Assembly: GCF_024753205.1 (NCBI RefSeq)
Contig: NZ_JANUGZ010000001.1
Location: 868,001 to 932,000, forward strand
Length of the DNA: 64,000 nt
Direction of reading: 5' to 3'
Source: Massilia aurea
Lineage (GTDB): Bacteria; Pseudomonadota; Gammaproteobacteria; Burkholderiales; Burkholderiaceae_D
The position numbers and the translations under genes were made by a program. Below the pieces are notes generated by a model. It saw only the letters and a program-made list of their open reading frames with translations, ran no database searches and was not told the origin of the DNA. Below, piece by piece: positions 55,172 through 64,000 of the stretch (position 1 is its first letter; each line of letters starts with the position of its first letter).

Positions 55172-56728
55172 CTACACGGAAGGCGGCACCGCGTGCTGCA
55201 ACCGCCAGGCCGCGATATACCGTTTTTCCTGCGCCTCCCACTGCGCATCGTCCCACCCCAGCTCTTTCTGACAGATCGCGCGCACCCGGCCCATGAGGGC
55301 GGCGCCGCCATCCGTCAGCTGGATGCCCAGGCGCGTGCGGCGCAGCAGCAGGTCGTCGAGGCGGTACACCTGTTCGGCGCGCGCCGCCCAGCGCAGCTCG
55401 GCCCACAGCGTGTGCGTGCCCGGAATGCATTCGAGCTCGCCTGCGTGGGCGGCGGAGAGCAGCGCCTTGACGTGCGCGCCGTGGCGGCCCGTCAGCCGGC
55501 GCAGCACATTGGGCGGGAGGTCGCGCCGCGCCGGCGCACTGGCGCGCGCAAACACGGCGCCACGCTCGGTGCGCATCTGCCACCCCGGCAACTGGCGCGC
55601 CGCTTCGCGCAGCACGTCGCGCGCGGCCAGGCGGAACGTGGTCAGCGTGCCGCCCGCGACCGACACCAGGCCGGGTTCGGACCACACCAGATGCTCGCGC
55701 TTGTCGCTGATCGATACGCCGTCGCTGCCGCTGTCGAACACGAGGCGCACGCCGGCAAACGTGGCCAGCACGTCGGCATCGACCAGCGCCAGCGGCGCGA
55801 ACTGGGCCTGCACGGCCGCCATCAGGTAATCGAATTCGCGGCGCGTGATGCTCGGCTGGGCGTTGACGTCGTCGGCCTGGTCGATGTCGGCCGTGCCCAC
55901 CAGCGTCACGCCCTCCCACGGAAACGCAAACACGGGACGACCGTCGAGCGGATGCAGCAGGCTGACGGCTTCGGTCAGTGGCAGGCGGTCGGCCGGCAGC
56001 AGCAGGTGGCTGCCGCGCAGCCAGCGCAGGCGCGGCGCATTGTCGTTGGCGCCAGCGTTGGCAGGCGCCGGCGGCGCGCCGGTAGCGTCGATCACCAGGC
56101 GGGCGCGCACGGCAGTCTCGGCGCCGGTGCGCTCGTCGCGCAGCAAGGCGCCATGCACCTTACCGCCATCGCGCACGAGCGATTGCACCGTCACATAATT
56201 GCAGGCCACCGCGCCATGGGTGCGCGCCTCGCCCAGCACGCGCAGCACGAGGCGCGCATCGTCGGTCTTGGCGTCGGTATAGCGGATGCTGCCGGCGCTG
56301 CGCGGATCGGGCGCATCCGGCGCCGGTTTGCGCAGCGCGTCCTGGCGCTGCCATTGCGGTTCGCGCCGGCCCGTGAGCAGGTCGACCACGCGCAGCATCG
56401 ACAGCAGGCCCAGGCGACGCGTGAGGTCGGCGCCATGGTTGGCGAACGCGAATGGCTGCGCATCGACCAGACCGGGCGCTGCGCGCAGCAGCGCCTCGCG
56501 CTCGGCCACCGCATCGCGCGTGCGGCGCAGGCTGCCAGCAGCCAGATAGCGCAGGCCGCCATGCATCAGTTTCGACGAGCGGCTCGAGGTGCCGCAGCCA
56601 AAGTCGGCCTGCTCGACCAGCAGCGTTTTGAGGCCGCGCCGCGCCGCTTCGAGCAGGACGCCGGCGCCCGTGATGCCGCCGCCGATCACGAGCACGTCCC
56701 AATCGCGCGGTGGCGGGAACGTCATCAT
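55172..56728 (-). CDS. glpD: Glycerol-3-phosphate dehydrogenase (FAD-dependent)
   Basis: GlpD oxidises glycerol-3-phosphate to dihydroxyacetone phosphate and passes electrons to quinone at the inner membrane. The product (518 residues from ATG 56728) has the FAD motif DVLVIGGGITGAGVLLEAARRG near residue 11, CGTSSRSSKLMHGGLRYL, IRYTDAKTDDARLVL, and LVGTADIDQADDV, with the C-terminal DAO_C region. ATG 56725 is equally possible, and a longer frame starts upstream without a good site. It is convergent with the diguanylate cyclase (9 bases) and divergent from the AraC regulator. Confidence 0.93.
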   Translation of the reverse strand: MMTFPPPRDWDVLVIGGGITGAGVLLEAARRGLKTLLVEQADFGCGTSSRSSKLMHGGLRYLAAGSLRRTRDAVAEREALLRAAPGLVDAQPFAFANHGADLTRRLGLLSMLRVVDLLTGRREPQWQRQDALRKPAPDAPDPRSAGSIRYTDAKTDDARLVLRVLGEARTHGAVACNYVTVQSLVRDGGKVHGALLRDERTGAETAVRARLVIDATGAPPAPANAGANDNAPRLRWLRGSHLLLPADRLPLTEAVSLLHPLDGRPVFAFPWEGVTLVGTADIDQADDVNAQPSITRREFDYLMAAVQAQFAPLALVDADVLATFAGVRLVFDSGSDGVSISDKREHLVWSEPGLVSVAGGTLTTFRLAARDVLREAARQLPGWQMRTERGAVFARASAPARRDLPPNVLRRLTGRHGAHVKALLSAAHAGELECIPGTHTLWAELRWAARAEQVYRLDDLLLRRTRLGIQLTDGGAALMGRVRAICQKELGWDDAQWEAQEKRYIAAWRLQHAVPPSV

Positions 56729-56952
56729 GGCCGCACCATACAGGCGGTGCGCATGCAGCCGTCGGGGCCGGACCGGCGCAACACCACACATCGCCGGGCA
56801 TCCAGCGCCCGGGGCCGGTCTTGCAGTCGCACCGCCATTACCTTGTTACTCCAGCCATTCCAACGCTGCATCGATACGCTTCCCGTTATACTGGGCACAA
56901 GTTGCCCTTTTTGCCAGACTAGTCAGGGCTTCGCCAACTGTATTGCGCATTC

Positions 56953-58023
56953 ATGCCATCGCCTTGCTCCATCACGCCACACTTGCCCAATCACGCCCGC
57001 GTGACTGGCGCCTACCTGCAGGCGCTGCTCGATGCTGCGCTCGCACGCGGTGTGACGCGCGACGCGCTTGCTGACGCCGTTGGCCTTGCCGCGGATGCAC
57101 TCGAGCCGCTCCCCGCCACCCTGCCGACAGCACGCTACATCGCCCTGCTCGATGCTGGCGCGCGACTGGCAAACGATCCGTTTTTCGGCCTGCATGTCGG
57201 TGAACAGGTGCGGCCCGCAACCTACAGCGCATACGGCCTGCTGCTACTGGCCTGCAGCAGTTTCGGCCATGCGATGGCGCTGACCCAGCGCTATGAATCG
57301 CTCGCGCATGACCTGGGCCGCAGCCGGCTGGGGATCGAAGGCCCGCAGGCACAGTATGAATGGATTAGCCGCTATCCGGACGCTACGCGTCACCTGGCCG
57401 AAAGCGTGTATGCCGGCATTGCCGTGTTCGGCAGTTGGATGGCAGGCCGACCGCTGACACCTCAGGCGATGCGCTTCCGGCACGCCGATCCCGGCCACGG
57501 CCACGACGAATACCGGCGCGTGCTGGGCAGTGTGCCCACCTTCGACGCGCCGCGCCACTGCGCTGCCTTCGACGTGGCGCTACTCGACATGCCAGTGCCG
57601 AACGCCGACCCCAGCCTTTATCCGGTACTCCACCAGCATGCCGAGGGACTGCTGGCGCAGCGCGCCAAGGGTGTTGACGGCATCGTGGCGCTGGTGACGG
57701 CTGCGCTGACGCAACGGCTGCCCGATGGCCAGGCACGCCTGGCGCCGGTGGCGGCAGAACTGGGATTGTCGGTGCGCACATTGCAGCGCAAGCTGGCCGA
57801 CGCCGGCTCGAGCTTCCAGCAGGTGCTCGATGGCGTGCGCTTCGCTCTTGCGCAGGACTATTTGCGGCGGCGCGAGCTGGGGCTGGCCGACGTCGCTTTT
57901 TTGCTGGGATTTCAGGACCAGAGCGCGTTCACGCACGCGTTTCGCGAGTGGAGCGGGGTCAATCCCGGCGCATGGCGCACGCAGGCTGCGGTGGCACGGC
58001 CATTGGCGGCTCCAACAGCGTGA
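56953..58023 (+). CDS. AraC family transcriptional regulator (Arabinose_bd type)
   Basis: This is a 356-residue regulator. An N-terminal ligand domain of the OruR/Arabinose_bd type spans about 25-210. The C-terminal AraC DNA-binding domain spans about 250-335, with two helix-turn-helix units (LGLSVRTLQRKLADAGSSFQQVLDGVR; LADVAFLLGFQDQSAFTHAFREWSG). The last 15 or so residues (TQAAVARPLAAPTA) lie over an antisense LysR relic and may not be ancestral. It is divergent from glpD, which it might control, but the ligand is unknown. Confidence 0.88.
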   Translation: MPSPCSITPHLPNHARVTGAYLQALLDAALARGVTRDALADAVGLAADALEPLPATLPTARYIALLDAGARLANDPFFGLHVGEQVRPATYSAYGLLLLACSSFGHAMALTQRYESLAHDLGRSRLGIEGPQAQYEWISRYPDATRHLAESVYAGIAVFGSWMAGRPLTPQAMRFRHADPGHGHDEYRRVLGSVPTFDAPRHCAAFDVALLDMPVPNADPSLYPVLHQHAEGLLAQRAKGVDGIVALVTAALTQRLPDGQARLAPVAAELGLSVRTLQRKLADAGSSFQQVLDGVRFALAQDYLRRRELGLADVAFLLGFQDQSAFTHAFREWSGVNPGAWRTQAAVARPLAAPTA

Positions 58024-58174
58024 TCGGGTGGCGGCCGGCGCAGATCCTGGTCAGGCGGCTTGGCATCGTCGCCACCAGGTCGGTTCCGACGATGGTATGG
58101 ACCATCAATTCAACGTCGGGCGACATTACTCGCAATCGCAGCTCGATCTCGTGCTGGCGGCAAAACGCTCGTCG
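57962..58174 (-). pseudogene. Remnant of a LysR-family regulator
   Basis: On the minus strand the frame reads HEIELRLRVMSPDVELM, then VHTIVGTDLVATMPSRLTRIC and ITLLEPPMAVPPQP. This matches the second half of NodD/NahR-like LysR ligand domains, whose usual form is vagtDLiAtvPeRLa...lp.lePPl.lp. The helix-turn-helix and the first 200 residues are missing, and the expected C-terminal Trp-His-x-Arg block is gone at the overlap with the araC 3-prime end. It is a decayed piece, not a working gene. Confidence 0.55.
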
Positions 58175-58364
58175 AGCGATGACTGGCGAAACGCGCCGGA
58201 CAGGAGCGTGACGTGGCCACACCAGCTACAGCATCTGCTACCATGCCTCTACGCCCGACGCACAAGAGGCGGACTCGCGCGCCGACCATATGGGATTCAA
58301 GACGGTCCACGGTGCCACGAACGTCATGGCGACCGTGCTGCCATGAACGTGCTATTCGCCAGAA
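58024..58364 (+). other. Gene-free, decayed region
   Basis: These 341 bases hold most of the LysR relic and, on the plus strand, an open stretch at 58212-58346 without a start codon. That stretch reads like the end of a real protein (HTSYSICYHASTPDAQEAD and GFKTVHGATNVMATVLP, then stop). I do not recognise it. The region appears to be a scar of lost genes. Confidence 0.4.
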
Positions 58365-59633
58365 TCAGGGAAATCGCCACCGCTCTGGTACCGGCATGGG
58401 CTCGCCAAACAGTCCTACCCTGTCTTTGGCCCGTGTACCGCTTTTGAACATCTGGGCCATATCTGTGAGCATGGCACGATTGCTCGCGACATAGTCATGC
58501 CCCATAAAATTGGTCCTGAGTACGGATGCATCGACAAAATCGACACCATCGATCTTGCCGACGATAGCGTCCGGATGTCCAAGTCGCAGACGCGTCATTC
58601 TCAGGCGAGTGTGATAAGCAACCGACGCCTTCAGTGCCCTGTCATGCCTCGACGAATAGATCGTAACGGGCATTTTTAATTCACTGAACCTTGGAGCAAT
58701 CTCTTTTCTGAATACGTCCGGATCAATATCGGGGGCGGCCAGAACAACCTGAGTGAACTTCGTGCTCAAGTCGCTGCGATTGGCAAACAGCGATTTCAGC
58801 GCGTTGGTCGTGACCAAATTACCCATGCTGTGCGCTATCACGAAGATTTGTTTTGCGTCGGAGCGCTCGGCAAAATCACGGAAGAATGCCTCAAGATGGG
58901 TAATGGACGCGTTCGCGTTTTTCAGGTCTCGTCCGTAGCCTGTAATTTTCGCAGTCGACGGCCAGCTGTACATCACTGGAACGACTGGCAAATTGAGGTC
59001 AACTGCAATCTGGCCGGTCCGCCGCGCCGCGTCGTCAAACGAGTTGTTATATCCGTGGATATAAATAAAGGCCGCTTTCGCCGGCGTGCTGAAAGTGGCC
59101 CCGGAGACATTCGAGAAGAACTGCGCCGCCGTCATCGCCCGCAACGGATGCAGGAGCACGTACTTCCGCTCTTTATTGCTGGTGGATTCGTCATACCATG
59201 GCATGAGCGGAACCGTGCCCAATACCCTCTTGGTTGGCAAGCTCACCACGACCGAGCCGTATGACAGTGACGCTGCAGGATCGGCGGGCTTCGCACTGAA
59301 CGTTCTGCCGGAGCGGGTGCGATCGGTGGCGTAATATACCTGGGTCAGTAGCACACCATCGGCTGGCAGAATGAATGATTTTACTTGCGCTGGTGCCGGC
59401 GCCGCTATCGTTTGGACCGGGTTTGTTTCCCGGACTTCTGCAACCGGTGCAGCCGCCGGCACAGGCTCTGGGGGAGGTTCCATTACCGGCGCCGGTGCTG
59501 CCACGGGTCGGTCAGGATATTCAGCGGGTGATGTCGCGCATCCGGCAATCAGCATTGCCGCAAATGCCTGCAACATCAGACTACGAAACATCCTCGATCC
59601 GTACCCGTTTTCCAACGGACGATTCGTGACCAT
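58365..59633 (-). CDS. DUF900 alpha/beta hydrolase lipoprotein
   Basis: This is a 422-residue probable lipoprotein with a serine-hydrolase domain. The N-terminus MVTNRPLENGYGSRMFRSL is followed by hydrophobic QAFAAMLIAGC with lipobox LIAGC (Cys32), then a Pro/Ala/Val/Glu linker (to about 85). The DUF900 domain has VYYATDRTRSG, IYIHGYNNSFDDAARR, the nucleophile VIAHSMGNLV and a His in FMGHDYVASN. The start at ATG 59633 has GAGAGGAAG before it; ATG 59591 (MFRSLML) is an alternative giving a shorter signal. The substrate is unknown. Base composition is somewhat more AT-rich than its neighbours. Confidence 0.82.
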   Translation of the reverse strand: MVTNRPLENGYGSRMFRSLMLQAFAAMLIAGCATSPAEYPDRPVAAPAPVMEPPPEPVPAAAPVAEVRETNPVQTIAAPAPAQVKSFILPADGVLLTQVYYATDRTRSGRTFSAKPADPAASLSYGSVVVSLPTKRVLGTVPLMPWYDESTSNKERKYVLLHPLRAMTAAQFFSNVSGATFSTPAKAAFIYIHGYNNSFDDAARRTGQIAVDLNLPVVPVMYSWPSTAKITGYGRDLKNANASITHLEAFFRDFAERSDAKQIFVIAHSMGNLVTTNALKSLFANRSDLSTKFTQVVLAAPDIDPDVFRKEIAPRFSELKMPVTIYSSRHDRALKASVAYHTRLRMTRLRLGHPDAIVGKIDGVDFVDASVLRTNFMGHDYVASNRAMLTDMAQMFKSGTRAKDRVGLFGEPMPVPERWRFP

Positions 59634-59794
59634 ATCTTCCTCTCGAAGTGGAAAGCAGTGATCTTTCAGGGAAAAGGTAATCCGGCGCGCTGTGTAAATA
59701 TACCAATATTTACACAGTCGTAAATACAATAGTTAGTTGCGTCGTACAGATGAGACACGAATCACCGGGTGAGCAGCAAGCCTGCGCAGCGGCG

Positions 59795-60574
59795 TCAGCG
59801 TGCGGCGTCGCGGCCTGCTCCCCGGCCGCGTCCCAGCACGCGCAGCGTGTCGTCGACCACCGGCACAATCCCTAGCACGCACAGGAACGCGGCCAGCGGA
59901 ATCGTCGACAGGTAGCCCAGGTGCTTGAAGCCCAGCGCACCGGCCACGCCGCCGATGCAGAATGCGGCCAGCAGCGCCACCATCAGGGCCAGGCGGCCCA
60001 GGTTGGCCGAGACCTTCGGCTGGCGCAGGCCGCCATCGCGGTTCCAGTACGCCAGCTTGCCCAGCTCGATGCCGATATCGGTGACGATGCCGGTCATGTG
60101 GGTGGTGCGGATTTCGGCGTGCGAGACCTTGGTGATGACGGCGTTCTGCAAGCCCATCATGAAACACAGCAACATCACGGTCAGCGGGATGAACAGCGCA
60201 TCGATGTCATTGAGCCGTGCGCCCAGGATGCCGAACACCAGCAGCAGGATCGCCTCGAGCACCAACGGCAGCGCGAAGCCGCTGTGCAGGCCCTGGCGCC
60301 GCACGAGATTGACGAGAATCGCGGTGCTGGCCGCGCCCAGCATGAAGCTGAACAAGGCGCCCAGCGCCGAGAGCACCAGATCGGTCTGGCCGAGCACCAG
60401 ATGGTCGGCCGCACCCGAGACGATGCCGGTCATGTGCGACGTGTACTCGCGCACTGCCAGAAAGCCGCCTGCATTGATGGCGCCTGCAACAAAGGCCAGC
60501 GCCACGCCCAGGTGGCGGTTGGCGCCCGGCGTGCGGGCGTGTCCAGTCAGGCTGCGCGCGTAATTGATCGGCAC
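59795..60574 (-). CDS. DUF1275 (YoaK-like) membrane protein
   Basis: This is a 259-residue protein with six or seven membrane helices. The two similar halves each contain a THMTGIV-type motif (YTSHMTGIVSG and RTTHMTGIVTD) characteristic of DUF1275/YoaK proteins, whose role is unknown. FVAGAINAGGFLAV and FMMGLQNAVITKVS are further family blocks. It is divergent from dapC (141 bases apart). Confidence 0.9.
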   Translation of the reverse strand: MPINYARSLTGHARTPGANRHLGVALAFVAGAINAGGFLAVREYTSHMTGIVSGAADHLVLGQTDLVLSALGALFSFMLGAASTAILVNLVRRQGLHSGFALPLVLEAILLLVFGILGARLNDIDALFIPLTVMLLCFMMGLQNAVITKVSHAEIRTTHMTGIVTDIGIELGKLAYWNRDGGLRQPKVSANLGRLALMVALLAAFCIGGVAGALGFKHLGYLSTIPLAAFLCVLGIVPVVDDTLRVLGRGRGAGRDAAR

Positions 60575-60715
60575 GGAAAATCGACTTTCGGCGTGGACAT
60601 TACAGGTGGGTATTGACGTCAGATGTTACCGCAAATCACTTTAGGTGTATGCGCCGTGGCGGCGATTCCTGGCGCTATAATGAAAAATTAGCCAAAAGCA
60701 CACACTGGTATCGCC

Positions 60716-61930
60716 GTGAACCCCCATCTCGACAAACTCCATTCCTACCCGTTCGAAAAACTGCGCCAGTTGTTTGCCGGCGTCACACCGAACCCGGACT
60801 ACACGCCCATCAGTCTTGGCATCGGCGAGCCGAAGCATCCGACGCCCGCGTTCATCGAGAAAGCGCTGATGCATGCGGTATCGGGCCTGGCCAGTTATCC
60901 GAGCACGATCGGCAGTGAGCCCTTGCGTACGGCGATTGCCGGCTGGCTCGAGCGACGCTACGGCTTGCCGGCGCTCGACGCGGCCACGATGGTGCTGCCG
61001 GTGAACGGCTCACGTGAGGCGCTGTTTGCCATCGCGCAGTGCACGATCGACGCGTCCAGGCCCGATCCGCTGGTGGTGTGCCCGAACCCGTTCTACCAGA
61101 TCTACGAGGGCGCGGCCTACCTGGCCGGCGCGGCGCCGTGGTTTGTTAACTCGGAACCGGGCCGCAATTTTGCGCCCGACTACGCGAGCGTGCCAGACGA
61201 TGTCTGGCCGCGCGTGCAGCTGATGTATGTCTGCTCGCCCGGCAACCCGACCGGCGCCACGCTCACGCTGGACGACTGGCGCGACCTGTTCGCGCTGTCG
61301 GACCGCTGGGGCTTTTTGATTGCGGCCGACGAATGCTATTCCGAGATCTATACGGGCAGCACGCCCCCGCTGGGCGCGCTGGAAGCCGCGCACCAGCTGG
61401 GCCGCAGCAGCGGCGAGCAGCCCTACCGCAACCTGATCGTGTTCTCGAGCCTGTCGAAGCGCTCGAACGTGCCGGGTATGCGCTCGGGCTTCGTGGCGGG
61501 CGATCCGGTGGCGATGAAGCGCTTCCTGCTGTACCGCACCTACTGCGGCGGCGCGATGTCGCCACCAGTGCAGGCGGCGTCGATCGCGGCCTGGAACGAC
61601 GAGCAGCACGTGCAGGATAACCGCACGCTGTACAAAGAAAAATTCCATCTGATTACGCCGCTGCTCAAGCAGGTGATGGACGTCGAACTGCCTGACGCCG
61701 GCTTTTATCTGTGGGCCGACGTGCGCCGTACCGGGCTGTCGGATGTCGACTTCGCACGGCGCCTGTACGCCGACTATAATGTCACGGTCCTTCCGGGCAG
61801 CTACCTGGCGCGCGATGCGCACGGGCAGAACCCGGGCCAGGACCGCATCCGCATGGCCCTGGTGGCCAGCGTCGACGAAGGACTGGAAGCGGCCAACCGC
61901 ATCGTCCAGTTCTGCCAGGGCCTCGCCTGA
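60716..61930 (+). CDS. dapC: Succinyldiaminopimelate transaminase DapC
   Basis: DapC makes N-succinyl-LL-diaminopimelate in the succinylase branch of lysine and peptidoglycan precursor synthesis. The 404-residue product starts GTG (MNPHLDKLHSYPFEKLRQL, the family's typical start). It has ISLGIGEPKHPTP, NGSREALFAIAQ, YVCSPGNPTGA, the DECYSEIY motif, the PLP lysine in SSLSKRSNVPGMRSG and GFYLWADV. A perfect TATAAT at 60676-60681 lies 35 bases before it. dapD follows after 42 bases. Confidence 0.93.
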   Translation: MNPHLDKLHSYPFEKLRQLFAGVTPNPDYTPISLGIGEPKHPTPAFIEKALMHAVSGLASYPSTIGSEPLRTAIAGWLERRYGLPALDAATMVLPVNGSREALFAIAQCTIDASRPDPLVVCPNPFYQIYEGAAYLAGAAPWFVNSEPGRNFAPDYASVPDDVWPRVQLMYVCSPGNPTGATLTLDDWRDLFALSDRWGFLIAADECYSEIYTGSTPPLGALEAAHQLGRSSGEQPYRNLIVFSSLSKRSNVPGMRSGFVAGDPVAMKRFLLYRTYCGGAMSPPVQAASIAAWNDEQHVQDNRTLYKEKFHLITPLLKQVMDVELPDAGFYLWADVRRTGLSDVDFARRLYADYNVTVLPGSYLARDAHGQNPGQDRIRMALVASVDEGLEAANRIVQFCQGLA

Positions 61931-61972
61931 CGCCTCTGCACCCTTGAAATCATTCCAACCAAGAACAGCACC

Positions 61973-62797
61973 ATGACCCAACAACTCCAGAACATCATCG
62001 ACACCGCCTGGGAACAGCGCGCCGACATCAGCCCGAACAGCGCCAGCGCCGAACTGCGTGATGCAGTTGCCCACGTGCTCGCGGGCCTCGACGACGGCAG
62101 CCTGCGCGTCGCGCAGAAGGACACCGGCACCTGGGTCGTGAACCAGTGGCTCAAAAAGGCCGTGCTGCTGTCGTTCCGCCTCGAGAACAACGTGCCGGTC
62201 GTCTCGGGCGACATCCAGTTCTACGACAAGGTCCCGACCAAGTTCGCCGACTACACGCCTGAAGACTTCGCACGCGGCGGTTTCCGTGTGGTGCCACCGG
62301 CAGTCGCACGTCGCGGCAGCTTCATCGGCAAGAACGTCGTCCTGATGCCGTCGTACGTCAACATCGGCGCCTACGTCGACGAAGGCACGATGGTCGATAC
62401 CTGGGCCACGGTCGGTTCGTGCGCGCAGATCGGCAAGAACGTCCACCTGTCGGGCGGCGTCGGTATCGGCGGCGTGCTCGAGCCAATGCAGGCCAACCCG
62501 ACCATTATCGAAGACAACTGCTTCATCGGCGCGCGTTCCGAGATCGTCGAAGGCGTCATCGTCGAAGAAAACTCGGTGATCTCGATGGGCGTGTACATCG
62601 GCCAGTCGACCAAGATCTATGACCGCGCCACCGGCGAAGTGTCGTACGGCCGCGTGCCATCGGGTTCGGTTGTCGTCTCGGGCAGCCTGCCGTCCGCCGA
62701 TGGCAAGTACAGCCTGTACTGCGCCGTGATCGTCAAGCGCGTCGATGCACAGACGCGCTCGAAGACGGCCATCAACGACCTGCTGCGCGGCGACTGA
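61973..62797 (+). CDS. dapD: Tetrahydrodipicolinate N-succinyltransferase DapD
   Basis: DapD catalyses the step just before DapC: succinyl-CoA plus tetrahydrodipicolinate gives N-succinyl-2-amino-6-ketopimelate. The 274-residue product has the helical N-domain ([12 protein letters not shown]), the left-handed beta-helix of hexapeptide repeats ([46 protein letters not shown] is one continuous tract, about 122-168) and the C-terminal [10 protein letters not shown] block. Lying beside dapC it forms a pathway pair. A strong terminator follows. Confidence 0.96.
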   Translation: MTQQLQNIIDTAWEQRADISPNSASAELRDAVAHVLAGLDDGSLRVAQKDTGTWVVNQWLKKAVLLSFRLENNVPVVSGDIQFYDKVPTKFADYTPEDFARGGFRVVPPAVARRGSFIGKNVVLMPSYVNIGAYVDEGTMVDTWATVGSCAQIGKNVHLSGGVGIGGVLEPMQANPTIIEDNCFIGARSEIVEGVIVEENSVISMGVYIGQSTKIYDRATGEVSYGRVPSGSVVVSGSLPSADGKYSLYCAVIVKRVDAQTRSKTAINDLLRGD

Positions 62798-62816
62798 TTG
62801 CGCAGGTAGCAGGACC

Positions 62817-62861
62817 AGCCGGTCGAACGGGTGACATGACTACCTGTTCGACCGGCTTTTG
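62817..62861 (+). terminator. Terminator after dapD
   Basis: AGCCGGTCGAACGGGT pairs with ACCTGTTCGACCGGCT (one wobble) across a 9-base loop, followed by TTTTG. It lies 19 bases after the dapD stop. Confidence 0.88.
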
Positions 62862-62890
62862 TAATTTCCCCGATTGACGGAGACGATGCG

Positions 62891-64000
62891 ATGGCCATGG
62901 ACCGCCTGTTTCAGCTGATGAAAGAGAAGAACGCGTCCGACATGTTCTTCGCCGTGAACTCCCCGGTGCACATCAAGATCAACGGTGCGCTCATCCCCAT
63001 CAACCAGCATCGCCTCGAACCCGAGAACATCCTGTCGCTGCTGTCCGAAATCGCGACACCAGAACAGATCGACGAACTCCAGCGCGACAATGAATTGAAC
63101 ATGGGCGTGTCGGTCGCGAATGTGGGCCGGTTCCGCCTGTCGGCGTTTCGCCAGCGCGGCTCGATCTCGGCCGTGTTCCGCTTCATCCCGGCGACCATCC
63201 CGCCGCTGGCCGAGCTGGGCCTGCCACCCGTGCTGGCCGAGCTGATCATGGAAAAGCGCGGCCTGATGCTGGTCGTGGGCGCTACCGGCTCGGGCAAGTC
63301 GACCACCATCGCATCGATGCTCGACCATCGCAACGACCTGCGCACCGGGCATATCCTGACGCTGGAAGACCCGATCGAATACCTCTTCAAGAACAAGAAA
63401 TCGATCGTCAACCAGCGCGAGATCGGCAGTGACACGCATGACTTCGGCATCGCGCTGAAGAACTCGATGCGCCAGGCGCCCGACTGCATCCTCATCGGCG
63501 AAATCCGCGACCGCGAAACGATGCAGGCCGCGCTGGCCTATGCGCAGTCCGGCCACCTGGTGCTGGCCACGCTGCACGCCAACAACAGCTACAACGCGCT
63601 CAACCGGATCATCAGCTTCTACCCGCTGGAAAATCGCAACGCGCTGCTGCAAGACCTGGCATCGAGCATCAAGGCCATCGTCTCGCAGCGGCTCGTCAAG
63701 GCCGCTGCCGGCGGTGCGCGCCGCGCCGCGGTCGAAGTCATGCTGAACACCCGCTACATCGCCGACCTGATCGAACAGGGCGAAATCAGCCAGATCAAGG
63801 AAGCGATGGACAAGAGCCTGTCGGCCGGCTCGCAATCGTTCGAAGGCGCCCTGTTCCACCTGATCAAGGAAGGCCACGTGACGCAGGACGAAGGCCTGGC
63901 CAACGCCGACTCGGCCACCAACCTGCTCTGGCTGCTCAACAACGGGCCCGATAGCCAGATCCAGCAGCAGCTGGACGACAAGGCCAGCGAGCCCAAGGGC
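62891..64000 (+). CDS. pilU: Type IV pilus retraction ATPase PilU (partial at right edge)
   Basis: PilU is a hexameric ATPase that assists PilT in pulling in type IV pili. The 370 codons visible run off the window without a stop. Seen are the N-terminal PAS-like domain (NASDMFFAVNSPVHIKINGALI), Walker A GATGSGKSTT, the acidic box LTLEDPIEYLFKN, ILIGEIRDRETM and the His-box GHLVLATLHANNSYNALNRI. The FYPLENRNALLQDLASS segment favours PilU over PilT, whose equivalent is different. The start ATG 62891 has GGAG 8 bases upstream. No pilT is in view. Confidence 0.88.
   Translation, partial: MAMDRLFQLMKEKNASDMFFAVNSPVHIKINGALIPINQHRLEPENILSLLSEIATPEQIDELQRDNELNMGVSVANVGRFRLSAFRQRGSISAVFRFIPATIPPLAELGLPPVLAELIMEKRGLMLVVGATGSGKSTTIASMLDHRNDLRTGHILTLEDPIEYLFKNKKSIVNQREIGSDTHDFGIALKNSMRQAPDCILIGEIRDRETMQAALAYAQSGHLVLATLHANNSYNALNRIISFYPLENRNALLQDLASSIKAIVSQRLVKAAAGGARRAAVEVMLNTRYIADLIEQGEISQIKEAMDKSLSAGSQSFEGALFHLIKEGHVTQDEGLANADSATNLLWLLNNGPDSQIQQQLDDKASEPKG

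Noticed and set aside
62371..62898. Minus-strand frames opposite dapD
   Set aside because: Shadows of a clear hexapeptide-repeat gene.

Overview
The window is about 64 kb of dense, high-GC, single-copy-type chromosome. It most likely comes from a motile betaproteobacterium of the Oxalobacteraceae (Massilia/Telluria/Duganella group). That placement is inferred, not proven. It rests on an EF-P with Arg32 next to its rhamnosyltransferase EarP, a DUF3460 gene, flhDC followed by motAB and a che cluster, the GC-rich codon use, and general protein similarity. I see no plasmid or phage genes, insertion sequences or CRISPR.

Layout. 1-3.7 kb: partial moaE coupled to a DUF349 gene, then a hemerythrin-like gene. 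4-9 kb: the sbcDC nuclease operon. 9-12.3 kb: a small zinc-ribbon-like protein, a methyltransferase, initiator tRNA-Met and dbpA. 12.4-14.2 kb: a kinase-C-lobe/PEGA membrane protein overlapping a TssQ-like lipoprotein. 14.2-20 kb: amidase, ilvD, efp and earP. 20.3-23.5 kb: an unusual cassette with a glutamine-rich three-module protein, a free-standing propeptide-like protein and a subtilase without a signal peptide. 23.6-26.1 kb: six tRNA genes (four Glu, two Ala) behind gltX. 26.4-33.4 kb: housekeeping genes (apbC, metG, a FabMG-like gene, DUF3460, scpA, panC). 33.4-46.4 kb: one long leftward chemotaxis/flagellar block, read as flhDC, methyltransferase, motAB, cheZ-like, cheY, cheA, cheW, cheR, cheD, cheB, cheY, cheZ, HDOD, receiver. 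47-49.6 kb: acyltransferase, hydrolase, GNAT and GFA genes. 49.7-64 kb: htpG, a RidA-like gene, an aminotransferase, a REC-PAS-GGDEF protein, glpD, an AraC regulator, a gene graveyard with a LysR relic, a DUF900 lipoprotein, a DUF1275 protein, dapC, dapD and pilU (cut by the right edge).

Most interesting points. (1) The 85-residue protein at 21337-21594 resembles the N-terminal prodomain of the subtilase encoded immediately downstream. The protease has no visible signal peptide. The arrangement resembles the Myxococcus PopD/PopC inhibitor-protease pair, here with an extra repetitive glutamine-rich partner. (2) Three tandem FliA (sigma-28) type promoters, each with an A/T tract upstream, point at flhDC, the flagellar master operon. 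This suggests feedback from a late flagellar sigma factor. (3) The che cluster encodes a second small protein carrying the CheZ catalytic motif. (4) A kinase-like protein with only a C-lobe and HRR in place of HRD is paired with a TssQ-like lipoprotein, away from any T6SS structural gene in view.

Functions are assigned by reading motifs and recalling families. No database search was run.
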